A program made the position numbers and the translations under genes. Under the pieces are notes generated by a model that was given only the letters and a program-made list of their open reading frames with translations, had not been told where the DNA came from and did not search any database. A DNA stretch of 48,681 nt from Chloroflexota bacterium (GTDB lineage: Bacteria > Chloroflexota > Anaerolineae > Anaerolineales > Villigracilaceae): positions 1-48,681 of the forward strand of contig VGNE01000026.1 in NCBI GenBank assembly GCA_016866215.1, read 5' to 3'. Shown here piece by piece: positions 32,146 to 39,260 of the stretch (position 1 is its first letter; every line of letters begins with the position of its first letter).

Positions 32146-33494
32146 TATTCCATCTCCTTTAAAACTTCCACGAGTGTGTCAATTTCCTGTTTGCTGTTCA
32201 TTTCGGTGAATGCCATGAGGATGTGATTCTTGAGCGCGGGATAATCCTTGCCGAGATCGTATCCGCCGAGAATGCCGTTCGCAAGCAAATATTCGTTGAC
32301 TTCGCTGGCAGGTTTCGGACAGCACAAAACGAATTCATGGAAAAACGGTTCACTGAAGCACAGACCGAAACCGTCAATCTTGCTGAGCTCGCTGGCGGCG
32401 TAATGCGCTTTTTGATAGCAAAGATTCGCAACTTGCTGCAAGCCAGTCTTGCCAAGCGTGGACATGTAAACCGCCGATGCAAGCGCAAGCAACCCTTGAT
32501 TGGTGCAGATGTTGGATGTGGCGCGTTCGCGTTTGATGTGTTGTTCGCGCGCGGTGAGAGTTAACACATACGCACGCTGTCCACGATTATCAACGGTTTC
32601 ACCGATCAGGCGTCCAGCCATTTTGTGAACGTATGATTTTTTTGTGGTGAAGAATCCGAGATACGGTCCGCCATACCATAGCGGAATGCCGAACGGCTGC
32701 GCTTCGCCCACGACAATATCCGCACCCATTTCTGCGGGAGTCTTGAGCATGAGCAGCGCAGTGGGATTTGCAACGATGCAGACCAGCGCGCCTTTTGCAT
32801 GAGCGTCTTCAATGAGTTTTGTGTAATCGTGGATGCGTCCGAAGAAATCGGGATACTGCACGACGACGAGCATCGTGTTTTCGTCAACCAGCGACATCAC
32901 CGCTTCGGGTCCGGCTTCGGGGTCAATGGATACGTCGTCCCCGACTTCTTCCAGTCCCATGCCTTGAGAGTATGTGCGAATGACTTCGCGATACTGGGGA
33001 TGCACGGTGGGGGACATGACAACTTTTTTGCGTTTGCCGCGGAATTGCGCATACGCGAGGCTCACGGCTTCGGCTGTGGCAGTCGCGCCGTCATAGTGCG
33101 AGGCGTTTGAAACTTCCATGCCTGTCAGGTTGGTCATCAGAGATTGATATTCAAAGATGGCCTGCAATGTGCCTTGTGAAATCTCTGGCTGATAAGGCGT
33201 GTAGGCTGTATAGAATTCGCCGCGGCGAAGGATATGGTCAACCACCGATGGAATGTAATGGTTGTATGCGCCCGCGCCGAGGAAGGAGATCATATGCTCG
33301 CGCACATTTTCGTTTGTATTTGCCATTTCACTCAATAGTGAAGCAGCTTCCATTTCGGTTAACGCGGGGGGCAGGTCAAGTTCGGGAAAGCGATGTTTTT
33401 TTGGAACGGCGTCGAAGAGATCGTCAAGTGTTTTTACGCCGACCGTTTTGAGCATCGCATCCCGTTCGTTGGGGGAAATCGGGATATAGGTCAT
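32145..33494 (-). CDS. gcvPA: Glycine dehydrogenase (decarboxylating) subunit 1
   Basis: 449 residues, normal for the N-terminal half of a split P-protein. It reads MTYIPISPNERDAML, FLGAGAYNHYIPSVVDHILRR, YTPYQPEISQGTLQAIFEYQ and VANPTALLMLKTPAEMGADI, all typical of GcvPA. GGAG is 8 nt before the ATG. A MITE-like element separates it from gcvH upstream. No gcvT (T-protein) is in the window, so it must be encoded elsewhere. Confidence 0.96.
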   Translation of the reverse strand: MTYIPISPNERDAMLKTVGVKTLDDLFDAVPKKHRFPELDLPPALTEMEAASLLSEMANTNENVREHMISFLGAGAYNHYIPSVVDHILRRGEFYTAYTPYQPEISQGTLQAIFEYQSLMTNLTGMEVSNASHYDGATATAEAVSLAYAQFRGKRKKVVMSPTVHPQYREVIRTYSQGMGLEEVGDDVSIDPEAGPEAVMSLVDENTMLVVVQYPDFFGRIHDYTKLIEDAHAKGALVCIVANPTALLMLKTPAEMGADIVVGEAQPFGIPLWYGGPYLGFFTTKKSYVHKMAGRLIGETVDNRGQRAYVLTLTAREQHIKRERATSNICTNQGLLALASAVYMSTLGKTGLQQVANLCYQKAHYAASELSKIDGFGLCFSEPFFHEFVLCCPKPASEVNEYLLANGILGGYDLGKDYPALKNHILMAFTEMNSKQEIDTLVEVLKEME

Positions 33495-33505
33495 TATTAG
33501 TCTCC

Positions 33506-33593
33506 ATGTCGTTGCGAGGAGGGTGTTCTTCCCGACGAAGCAATCTCATATTGAACAGGAGATTGCTTCGGGCTAGCGCCCTCGCAACGACAT
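33506..33593. repeat. MITE/REP-like element, copy B
   Basis: 88 bp with the same 13-bp terminal inverted repeat ATGTCGTTGCGAG as the copy at 24647, and the inner GAAGCAATC/GATTGCTTC pair. It sits exactly between gcvH and gcvPA. As with copy A, it lies between two genes of an operon without breaking either. Confidence 0.8.
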
Positions 33594-33599
33594 ATAAAA

Positions 33600-33977
33600 T
33601 TAGTGCGCTCTTCCTGCGCAATACTTTTCGTATTCAGCGGCATCCATCACATCGCCGGCAACACCGCCCGCAACTTTGATCATCCAGCCTTCGCCGTAGG
33701 GATCGGAATTGAGGGTTTCGGGTTTGTCCGAAAGTCCTTTATTTACGGCGCTGACTTTTCCGGCGGCGGATGCATAAATTTCAGCAGAGGCCTTCACCGA
33801 TTCAACGGAAGCGATGGCCTTTCCTACTGTCACATCTTCGCCTTCTTCGACGAGAAGCTCAACGAAGACGATATCTGAGAGTTGTCCCTGGGCGTAGTCG
33901 GTGATGCCCATTGCCCCGCTGGATGGGTCGAACCATTCATCGGATTTTGTGTACTTGAGGTTGGATGGTACGTTCAT
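33600..33977 (-). CDS. gcvH: Glycine cleavage system H protein
   Basis: 125 residues. The lipoyl-attachment Lys is in ASVESVKASAEIYA; the N-terminus KYTKSDEWFDP and GITDYAQGQLSDIVFVELL are standard. It shuttles the aminomethyl group between P-, T- and L-proteins. AGGAG lies 9 nt before the ATG. It is the first gene after the glycine riboswitch, so riboswitch control acts directly on it and the two gcvP genes. Confidence 0.96.
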   Translation of the reverse strand: MNVPSNLKYTKSDEWFDPSSGAMGITDYAQGQLSDIVFVELLVEEGEDVTVGKAIASVESVKASAEIYASAAGKVSAVNKGLSDKPETLNSDPYGEGWMIKVAGGVAGDVMDAAEYEKYCAGRAH

Positions 33978-34013
33978 TGTTTTATTTCTCCTGTTGTTGG
34001 ATATTGGCGAATC

Positions 34014-34047
34014 AAAAAAGGACGTGCGGTTATAGTATCGCGCGTCC
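34014..34047 (-). terminator. Riboswitch expression-platform terminator
   Basis: On the minus strand GGACGCGCG pairs with CGCACGTCC (one C-A mismatch, 10-nt loop) and is followed by TTTTTT. The 5' arm begins where the closing stem of the second glycine aptamer ends (CAGAGGAC), so ligand binding and terminator formation probably compete. Confidence 0.75.
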
Positions 34048-34316
34048 TCTGTAATGGAACCTGAGAGATTAGTTGGGAAGTTCTGTGGTTATTTAGTTGT
34101 GTAGTTCTGTAGTTGACTGTCACACTACCTAAACTACTGAACTATCGAACTACCTAACTAACCAACTTTACACCGTCGGTGTCTCGATATAAATTGAGAC
34201 TTTCCAGAGTTTTAAGCGGATGCAGGGTCCTTTTGCCTGAGAGATTCGTCTGGTATCGCCTTTCGCCAGATTTGCACCTTCGGCGTCCCGCGAGTACGCG
34301 GGATCTCTTCCCTGTG
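34045..34316 (-). ncRNA. Tandem glycine riboswitch
   Basis: Two glycine aptamers follow each other on the minus strand. Aptamer 1 (34316-34222) has P1 CAGGG/CCCTG and the core AAGAGA, CGCCGAAGGTGCAAA and TCTCTCAGGCAAAAGGAC. After a short linker, aptamer 2 (34210-34045) has P1 CTCTG/CAGAG and the core ACACCGACGGTGTAAA and TCTCTCAGG. The conserved CACCGA-GG-GCAAA and CUCUCAGG blocks are diagnostic. The P3 arm of aptamer 2 is expanded by about 90 nt of TAGTT-like repeats. Placed before gcvH with a terminator, it probably switches glycine breakdown on when glycine is high. Confidence 0.92.
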
Positions 34317-34336
34317 ATCCGTTATTTTGTACTTCC

Positions 34337-34365
34337 ATTTTATGGGCGAGGGGAATGAGAGTCAA
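34337..34365 (-). promoter_or_regulatory. Sigma70-type promoter of the gcv operon
   Basis: On the minus strand TTGACT (34365-34360), a 17-nt spacer and TAAAAT (34342-34337). The transcript would begin near 34330, just ahead of the first aptamer. Confidence 0.75.
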
Positions 34366-34456
34366 GGGTCAAACATCCTGTTTTTGCAATTTGTGCGGCA
34401 CTCTGTAATATAGCAATCCTCGACTTTGGCTGTTTAGTGGAGGGGCTTGAAAAAGG

Positions 34457-34510
34457 AAAGCCTTCTGAGTAAAGTTTTGGTTGAGAGACCAAACTTGCAC
34501 AGGAGGCTTT
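34457..34510 (+). promoter_or_regulatory. Hairpin sequestering the transposase ribosome binding site
   Basis: AAAGCCTTCTG (34457-34467) pairs with CAGGAGGCTTT (34500-34510) with one G-T wobble, and the loop contains a second stem (GTTTTGGT/ACCAAAC). The ribosome site AGGAGG (34501-34506) is inside the stem and the ATG is 2 nt after it. Such hairpins limit transposase translation from outside transcripts. Confidence 0.6.
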
Positions 34511-34511
34511 C

Positions 34512-34910
34512 ATGATTAAGGATAGCACACAGCCGGTCCTATTACAAAAGTTATTTGAACTGTTGGAAGTACATCGAAGTGCCTTTGGGCAGGAGCGAGT
34601 GTATTGGCGAGTAGTGGGGATGGTGTTGGGAGAGATCTTCAATTTTGGGAGGCATACAGTGACGCAGGGCTTGATGGCCTTGGGGATCATCGATGGGGAT
34701 TGGAGTGGCTGGTATCGGTTGTTTAGCAAAGGGCGATATGACGAGCAGAAAGCAGCGGACATATTGATAAGGGAAACACTTGAGCGTACGAGGCTGGAAG
34801 AACCCTATGTGACGGGAACGGATGGGGTCCAAATCCCGAGGAGCAGTTTGAGAATGCCGGGCACGAGTTGGCTGAAAGCACCGACAGCGTCAGCGACGAT
34901 GCTGTCGTGA
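34512..34910 (+). pseudogene. N-terminal fragment of a DDE transposase
   Basis: 132 codons. The first about 118 (LLQKLFELLEVHRSAF, RHTVTQGLMALGI, DWSGWYRLFSKGRYDEQ, VTGTDGVQIPRSS, MPGTSWLKAP) match the beginning of a known bacterial transposase group, including the first catalytic Asp in GTDG. After GTSWLKAP the frame enters unrelated sequence and stops. The rest of the catalytic domain is absent. It keeps its own ribosome site with the hairpin described separately. Confidence 0.75.
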
Positions 34911-35326
34911 AAGATATGGTAGCGCAGCAAATCGAACAAACTTTGCTTTCCTGTGCAGCCGATGGAGCATATGACAAACGCAAGGTCTATGATGTGCTCA
35001 ATGCACATTCGCCCGAAGTTGAGATTTTGATCCCGCCCCGTAAGAACGCACATATCTGGCAACACGGCAACGCCAAGGAAGAACGTCTCAAGCGAGATGA
35101 AAACCTGCGTTATATTCGCAAGCACGGACGACCGCAGTGGAAGGAAGATTCAGCCTACCACATCCGTTCTTTGGCAGAAACCATCGTGTTTCGATTGAAA
35201 ACCATCTTCGGAGACAAACTCTCTGCTCGCTTGATTGAAACACAGACGACACAAGCCTTAATTCGTTGTACTGCCCTCAACAGAATGACTCACTTGGGTT
35301 TGCCCCAAGCCTGCAAGGTTGCCTAA
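34868..35326 (+). pseudogene. C-terminal fragment of an IS5-family transposase
   Basis: About 152 codons: LAESTDSVSDDAVV, the second catalytic Asp region ADGAYDKRKVYD, IPPRKNAHIWQHG, then AYHIRSLAETIVFRLKTIFG (catalytic Glu) and TALNRMTHLGLP. This is the DDE C-terminal half of an IS5-type enzyme without its N-terminal DNA-binding half. It overlaps the other transposase fragment in a different frame around GAGTTGGCTGAAAGCACC, a stretch that fits both families. Confidence 0.75.
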
Positions 35327-35392
35327 CTACCTGAGACCGATAGATGGATTACGCCCGTTTCTCGATTTATGCACCAAAGCCATTGCGAATTG

Positions 35393-35761
35393 TTATTTTT
35401 TTTGTGACTGGAAATACATCAACGCAAGGATGATGATCCAGACGGTCATGCGGATGGTCATCGCCATGATGCTGTCCGTTGCCACCACATCGCGGTAGGC
35501 GGTTTGGATGACAAGCATGACCAACGTGTGGACGCCGAAGGTGGCAATCGCGATGGGCATGGCGAGCCTGTGATTCATCCAGAGGAGAATCGCAGTGACG
35601 AACACGGTCAGGATGCCGACGGTGTAGTTGTAGCCGGGAAGCCAGTTGATGACGTAATAGTCAGGCAGTTTGCCGAGCAGGACTTGTCCGCCCGCGAAGA
35701 CAGCCATCGCGCCGATGATGAAGGCGAGGATGGCGGCGATTTTGTTGAGGGAGGCGTTCAT
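35393..35761 (-). CDS. Small four-helix membrane protein (paralogue 1)
   Basis: 122 residues with four membrane segments, including IAAILAFIIGAMAVFAGGQVLLG, WLPGYNYTVGILTVFVTAILLW, ATFGVHTLVMLVIQ and MTVWIIILALMYFQ. It aligns over its whole length with the next gene (35853-36209): shared LPxYN, TFGxHT and FR/YRxxVAT positions. AAGGAAAG precedes the ATG. No named family recognised. Confidence 0.72.
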   Translation of the reverse strand: MNASLNKIAAILAFIIGAMAVFAGGQVLLGKLPDYYVINWLPGYNYTVGILTVFVTAILLWMNHRLAMPIAIATFGVHTLVMLVIQTAYRDVVATDSIMAMTIRMTVWIIILALMYFQSQKK

Positions 35762-35852
35762 GTTTCTTTCCTTTCGTACTTGTCCGACGCTAGAGAGCGT
35801 CTCTTACGCGATCTCTAGCGTGTCCATCGGCGTAAGAGAACGCCGACTACGC

Positions 35853-36209
35853 TTAGCGTCGGAACCACAATAGCGCGAGGATGACGATCCAGACAATCAC
35901 GCGAAATGCCATGGCGCCGATGCTTTGGGTTGCGACCTGTCCGCGGAAAACGGTCAGCAGGAGCAAGAGGACGATGGTGTGAATGCCGAAGGTCACGATG
36001 GATGCGGTCAGCGCGTAGCGGCTGTTGACCCAGAGCAGGACGGCGGGGATGAGGGTCAACAAGCCGAACACGAAGTTGTAGACGGGGAGCCACGAAAGTA
36101 TAGAGTAGCCAGGTCGCCATCCGCGTATGACCATTCCGCCCGCGACGATGGACATCGCGCCGACGAGGAAGGCGAGGATGGAGGGGAGTTTGGTTAGGAT
36201 TGCGCTCAT
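35853..36209 (-). CDS. Small four-helix membrane protein (paralogue 2)
   Basis: 118 residues, a tandem paralogue of 35393-35761 with the same four-helix layout (ILAFLVGAMSIVAGGMVI, LPVYNFVFGLLTLIPAVLLW, VTFGIHTIVLLLLLTVF, VIVWIVILALLWF). AAAAGGAG lies 8 nt before the ATG, and the ATG overlaps the stop of a DUF1858-like relic. Function unknown. Confidence 0.72.
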   Translation of the reverse strand: MSAILTKLPSILAFLVGAMSIVAGGMVIRGWRPGYSILSWLPVYNFVFGLLTLIPAVLLWVNSRYALTASIVTFGIHTIVLLLLLTVFRGQVATQSIGAMAFRVIVWIVILALLWFRR

Positions 36210-36312
36210 GCTTCGCTCCTTTTTGCGATGGTCTGCTTATGTATTTGCAGGAATTCGTCCGGCGGCACGCGATGGATGCGCGCCGCCCATTCGCCCGTCA
36301 CCCCTTTGACGA
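36206..36312 (-). pseudogene. 3' relic of a DUF1858-like gene
   Basis: The minus strand reads VTGEWAARIHRVPPDEFLQI, then HKQTIAKRSEA and a stop. The first part matches VTVEWAARIHRVPLAEFLDI in the intact gene at 42691-42915. The N-terminal 40 residues are missing; the frame runs out into the end of the DUF2892 gene. A GTG at 36301 could start a 31-residue peptide, but a relic is more likely. Confidence 0.6.
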
Positions 36313-36314
36313 CT

Positions 36315-36548
36315 TTACTTGCCCGCCAGTTTTTTGCGCGCTTCCACACCCTTGAGCGGATAGCCCAGCGCGAAGCCGATCAGGCAGAAGTCGAACACGC
36401 CGCCAGAGAGGGGAACCAGTCCCACGATGGACATGACCGTGCCGACCGTCCCCTGCACAACGAACAAACCGACGCTCATGATGATGAGTCCCAGCATGAC
36501 GCGAACGGCGCGACCCGCATTACTGGTCATGAATTTTACGAATTGCAT
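36315..36548 (-). CDS. DUF2892 (YgaP-type transmembrane) protein
   Basis: 77 residues: MQFVKFMTSNAGRAVRVMLG followed by two membrane helices with a glycine-rich turn (VGLVPLSGGVFDFCLIGFALG). This is the DUF2892/YgaP membrane domain, found alone or attached to rhodanese domains. AAGGAG lies 6 nt before the ATG. Function unknown; in E. coli YgaP the domain anchors a sulfur-transfer enzyme. Confidence 0.83.
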   Translation of the reverse strand: MQFVKFMTSNAGRAVRVMLGLIIMSVGLFVVQGTVGTVMSIVGLVPLSGGVFDFCLIGFALGYPLKGVEARKKLAGK

Positions 36549-36617
36549 TTTAATCTCCTTTGTTTATCTTGTATCCGATTGTTGGCAACAAGCATAATGG
36601 ACAAGCGTCTTATTGAT

Positions 36618-36633
36618 GCCGACTTAAGTCGGC
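36618..36633. repeat. 16-bp perfect palindrome
   Basis: GCCGACTTAAGTCGGC in the gap between the PAP2-like gene and the DUF2892 gene. It could serve as a weak transcript-end hairpin, but there is no strong T-tract. Confidence 0.4.
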
Positions 36634-36673
36634 TTTCGTCACAGGCTTTCGCTAATGCGGAATACATCAGGCA

Positions 36674-37285
36674 TCAAAACGCGAGCGCCAGAACAATCAA
36701 CGTAACAGACGCGCCCACGATACCGCCAGCCCACACCTGCGCCCAATTGTGCCGCTTGCGGTAGACCCGCGCCCAGCCGATGAGGGGAAGCGCCAGAAAA
36801 GCCAGCGCCCAAACGAGACCAAACATCCAGGTCAGGAAAGCCGCGAAGCCTGCCACGCCGCCTGCATGCAGGCTGATCTTCCAGAAGGAGGAGATGGTCA
36901 TCATCGTGACGCCCAACGCCACGTAGATCAGCAACAATGTTGAAAGTGATGCGGGGGCATTCAGCGCCCGCAGGAGAAAGAATCCCAGCAGGTTGCCGAC
37001 CAGGTTGACGGCGATGAAGGGGGCGCGCTCCTCGCGGCGCGGCAGGTCGAATCCACTGACCCAGCCAAATTTGCGTCCCAAGGCGATGTAAGTCAAGGGA
37101 ACACCGTCTGCGAAGAGGAGGGCAAGCGCACTCCAGCCCAGTGCGGGCAGGAGCACGCCAGTCTCGGACAGCGCCGCGCCGAGGAATATCGGCACAGCCA
37201 GCACGGAACTATCCAGCAGGATGGAAAGCCAGCGCGACAACCTGTCTTTCCATCCTGTCAGAGATTGAGATTGTGCTTCATTCAT
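36674..37285 (-). CDS. PAP2-like membrane protein
   Basis: About 203 residues from ATG 37285, which overlaps the end of the permease gene. Five to six membrane helices are present. The C-terminal half carries a PAP2-like pattern: SLHAGG and WARVYRKRHNWAQVWAGG. The usual KxxxxxxRP motif is not evident, and the final motif has Gln-Val where active phosphatases have an Asp, so phosphatase activity is doubtful. It is related to phosphatidic acid phosphatase-like proteins. Confidence 0.6.
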   Translation of the reverse strand: MNEAQSQSLTGWKDRLSRWLSILLDSSVLAVPIFLGAALSETGVLLPALGWSALALLFADGVPLTYIALGRKFGWVSGFDLPRREERAPFIAVNLVGNLLGFFLLRALNAPASLSTLLLIYVALGVTMMTISSFWKISLHAGGVAGFAAFLTWMFGLVWALAFLALPLIGWARVYRKRHNWAQVWAGGIVGASVTLIVLALAF

Positions 37286-38537
37286 AGCGCAATGCTTCAA
37301 TCGGTCTCAGACTCGCGGCGTGGTTGGCGGGGTAAATGCCGAAGAACAAGCCCACAACCACCGAGAAACTCACCGCCAATATGATCGATTGCGAGGTGAC
37401 GATGGCGCTGGTCACCCCTGAGGCGTTTACCAGCATGGCAATGCCCACGCCCAGCCCAATGCCGATGGCGCCGCCTGCAAGGCTCAAGATGATCGCCTCC
37501 AGCAGGAACTGGGTCAGGATATCCACTTTACGCGCGCCCATGGCTTTTCGCAGACCGATCTCGCGCGTGCGTTCCGTCACCGAGACCAGCATGATGTTCA
37601 TGATGCCGATCCCGCCGACCAGCAGGCTGATGGCGGCAATCGCGCCCAAAAAGACGACCAGAATATTGGTGACCTGCGTGAGGGTTGCCAGCAAATCAGC
37701 CTGGCTGACAACGCTGAAGTCGCCTTCTTCGTCCGCGTTGAAACCGTGCCGCCGCAGAAGCAGCGCATTGATCTGGTCGGTAATCTCATCCACGCGCTCT
37801 TCATCTGCAACCACAACATTAACCGATGTAACAATAGACTCTCCCTGTGCGTTACGACCATCGAAGATTTTGGTCTGCGCGGTGGTGATGGGGACGAGGA
37901 TGGCATTGTCCGGATCGCTGAAGCGTGAACCACCTTGGGGTGACAGTATCCCCACCACGGTCAGCGAGATGCGTCCGCCCTCGGCGCCGGGAATCGAGAT
38001 TTTAATTTTTTGTCCGATCGGATCGAATCCACCAAACAAGTCACGCGCCGCGTCGCTTCCCAACACGGCCACGGTCCCCCGTCCGCTCACATCGCTTTCG
38101 CTGATGAAACGGCCGCGAGCAATTTCCAATCCAAAGGCTGAAAGATATTCGGTGTTGACGCCGGTGACTTTGGTGTTGATGTTGGCGGAACCGAAAATCA
38201 CCTGCGTTTGCATGGTGAACTCCGGGGCAACGATGGCGGCATCCGGCACGTTGCGCGGGTCGGCGATGGCTTGCGCGTCCGCGTACGTCAGGCTGGCGGC
38301 GCTTCCGCTGGGGCTTTGCACCCCGCCGAATTGATACGCGCCCGGCGCGACGAAGAGCAGGTTGGAACCGGCCCCGGAAATCGAACCGGTAATGCTGGCC
38401 TGTACGCCCTGTCCGATGGAAAGCAAGGCAATGACGGCCGCCACGCCGATGATGACTCCCAGCATGGTCAGCCCGGCGCGCAACTTGTTGGCGTTCAAGC
38501 CATTCCACGCCGTAATTAGACTTTCAAGCCAGTCCAT
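37278..38537 (-). CDS. MacB/FtsX-type ABC transporter permease
   Basis: 419 residues. One helix near the N-terminus (LRAGLTMLGVIIGVAAVIALLSIG) is followed by a large external MacB domain (about 45-270) and three C-terminal helices with GGIGIMNIMLVSVTERTREIGLRKAMGAR, the classic FtsX/MacB signature. It starts one base before the end of the ATPase gene (TAATG overlap). Together with that ATPase and the adaptor it builds a MacAB-like export or signalling complex. The substrate is unknown. Confidence 0.92.
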   Translation of the reverse strand: MDWLESLITAWNGLNANKLRAGLTMLGVIIGVAAVIALLSIGQGVQASITGSISGAGSNLLFVAPGAYQFGGVQSPSGSAASLTYADAQAIADPRNVPDAAIVAPEFTMQTQVIFGSANINTKVTGVNTEYLSAFGLEIARGRFISESDVSGRGTVAVLGSDAARDLFGGFDPIGQKIKISIPGAEGGRISLTVVGILSPQGGSRFSDPDNAILVPITTAQTKIFDGRNAQGESIVTSVNVVVADEERVDEITDQINALLLRRHGFNADEEGDFSVVSQADLLATLTQVTNILVVFLGAIAAISLLVGGIGIMNIMLVSVTERTREIGLRKAMGARKVDILTQFLLEAIILSLAGGAIGIGLGVGIAMLVNASGVTSAIVTSQSIILAVSFSVVVGLFFGIYPANHAASLRPIEALRYE

Positions 38538-39259
38538 TATGCGACTCCTTGTTGTTGGCTGGGCGTTACAGAGGCGGTCTGTGATTCTGCAACAAGCCCA
38601 TCCTGCATGTAAATGGTGCGCTGTGCCTGCGATGCAACCCTGGGGTCGTGGGTGACCATTACCACAGTCAGCCCCTGTTCGCGGTGCAGGCGGTGGAAGA
38701 TTTCCATCACCTCCGCGCCGGATTTGGAATCCAGGTTGCCCGTCGGTTCGTCGGCCAGCAAAATGGACGGTTGTTGCGCCAGGGCGCGGGCAATCGCCGT
38801 GCGCTGTTGCTGTCCGCCGGAGAGTTCGGTGGGAAGATGACGCATGCGATCTCCCAGTCCAACCATCCCCAGCATTTCGCGGGCGCGTTTGGCGCGTTCC
38901 CCGCGCGGCAGGCGTTTCTCGCCGCGTTGGTATTGCAAAGGCAACATTACTTGTTGGAGCGCATCCACGCGCGACAACAGGTTAAAACTTTGAAAGACAA
39001 ATCCGATCTCGCGGTTGCGGACGGAGGCGAGTTGACTATCGTCCATGCCGCTCACTTCGACGCCGTTCAGCCAGTACGCGCCAGAGGTCGGGGAATCCAG
39101 ACAGCCGATAATGTGCATCAACGTGGATTTGCCCGAGCCGGACGGGCCGGTAATCGCCACCCATTCGCCCCTGGCAATCTCAAGTGAGACGCCGTCCAGC
39201 GCGCGAACTTCCGCATCGCCCATCCCGTACACTTTAGTCATGTTTTGAATGGAGATCAT
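38537..39259 (-). CDS. MacB/LolD-type ABC transporter ATPase
   Basis: 240 residues from ATG 39259 (GGAGGG 6 nt upstream). Walker A is GPSGSGKST (about 38-46), Q-loop is FVFQSFNL, signature is LSGGQQQRTAIARAL, Walker B is SILLADEPTGNLD and the H-loop is VMVTHD. It belongs to the LolD/MacB/FtsE-type group. The start lies next to the adaptor stop (TGAGATG), so the three exporter genes are translationally linked. Confidence 0.94.
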   Translation of the reverse strand: MISIQNMTKVYGMGDAEVRALDGVSLEIARGEWVAITGPSGSGKSTLMHIIGCLDSPTSGAYWLNGVEVSGMDDSQLASVRNREIGFVFQSFNLLSRVDALQQVMLPLQYQRGEKRLPRGERAKRAREMLGMVGLGDRMRHLPTELSGGQQQRTAIARALAQQPSILLADEPTGNLDSKSGAEVMEIFHRLHREQGLTVVMVTHDPRVASQAQRTIYMQDGLVAESQTASVTPSQQQGVA

Positions 39260-39260
39260 C

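Noticed and set aside
34081-34175. Short TAGTT-like repeats that might suggest a CRISPR array
   Set aside because: Units are 5-12 nt, irregular and mutually complementary, with no constant-length spacers and no cas genes; they fall inside the P3 arm of a glycine aptamer.
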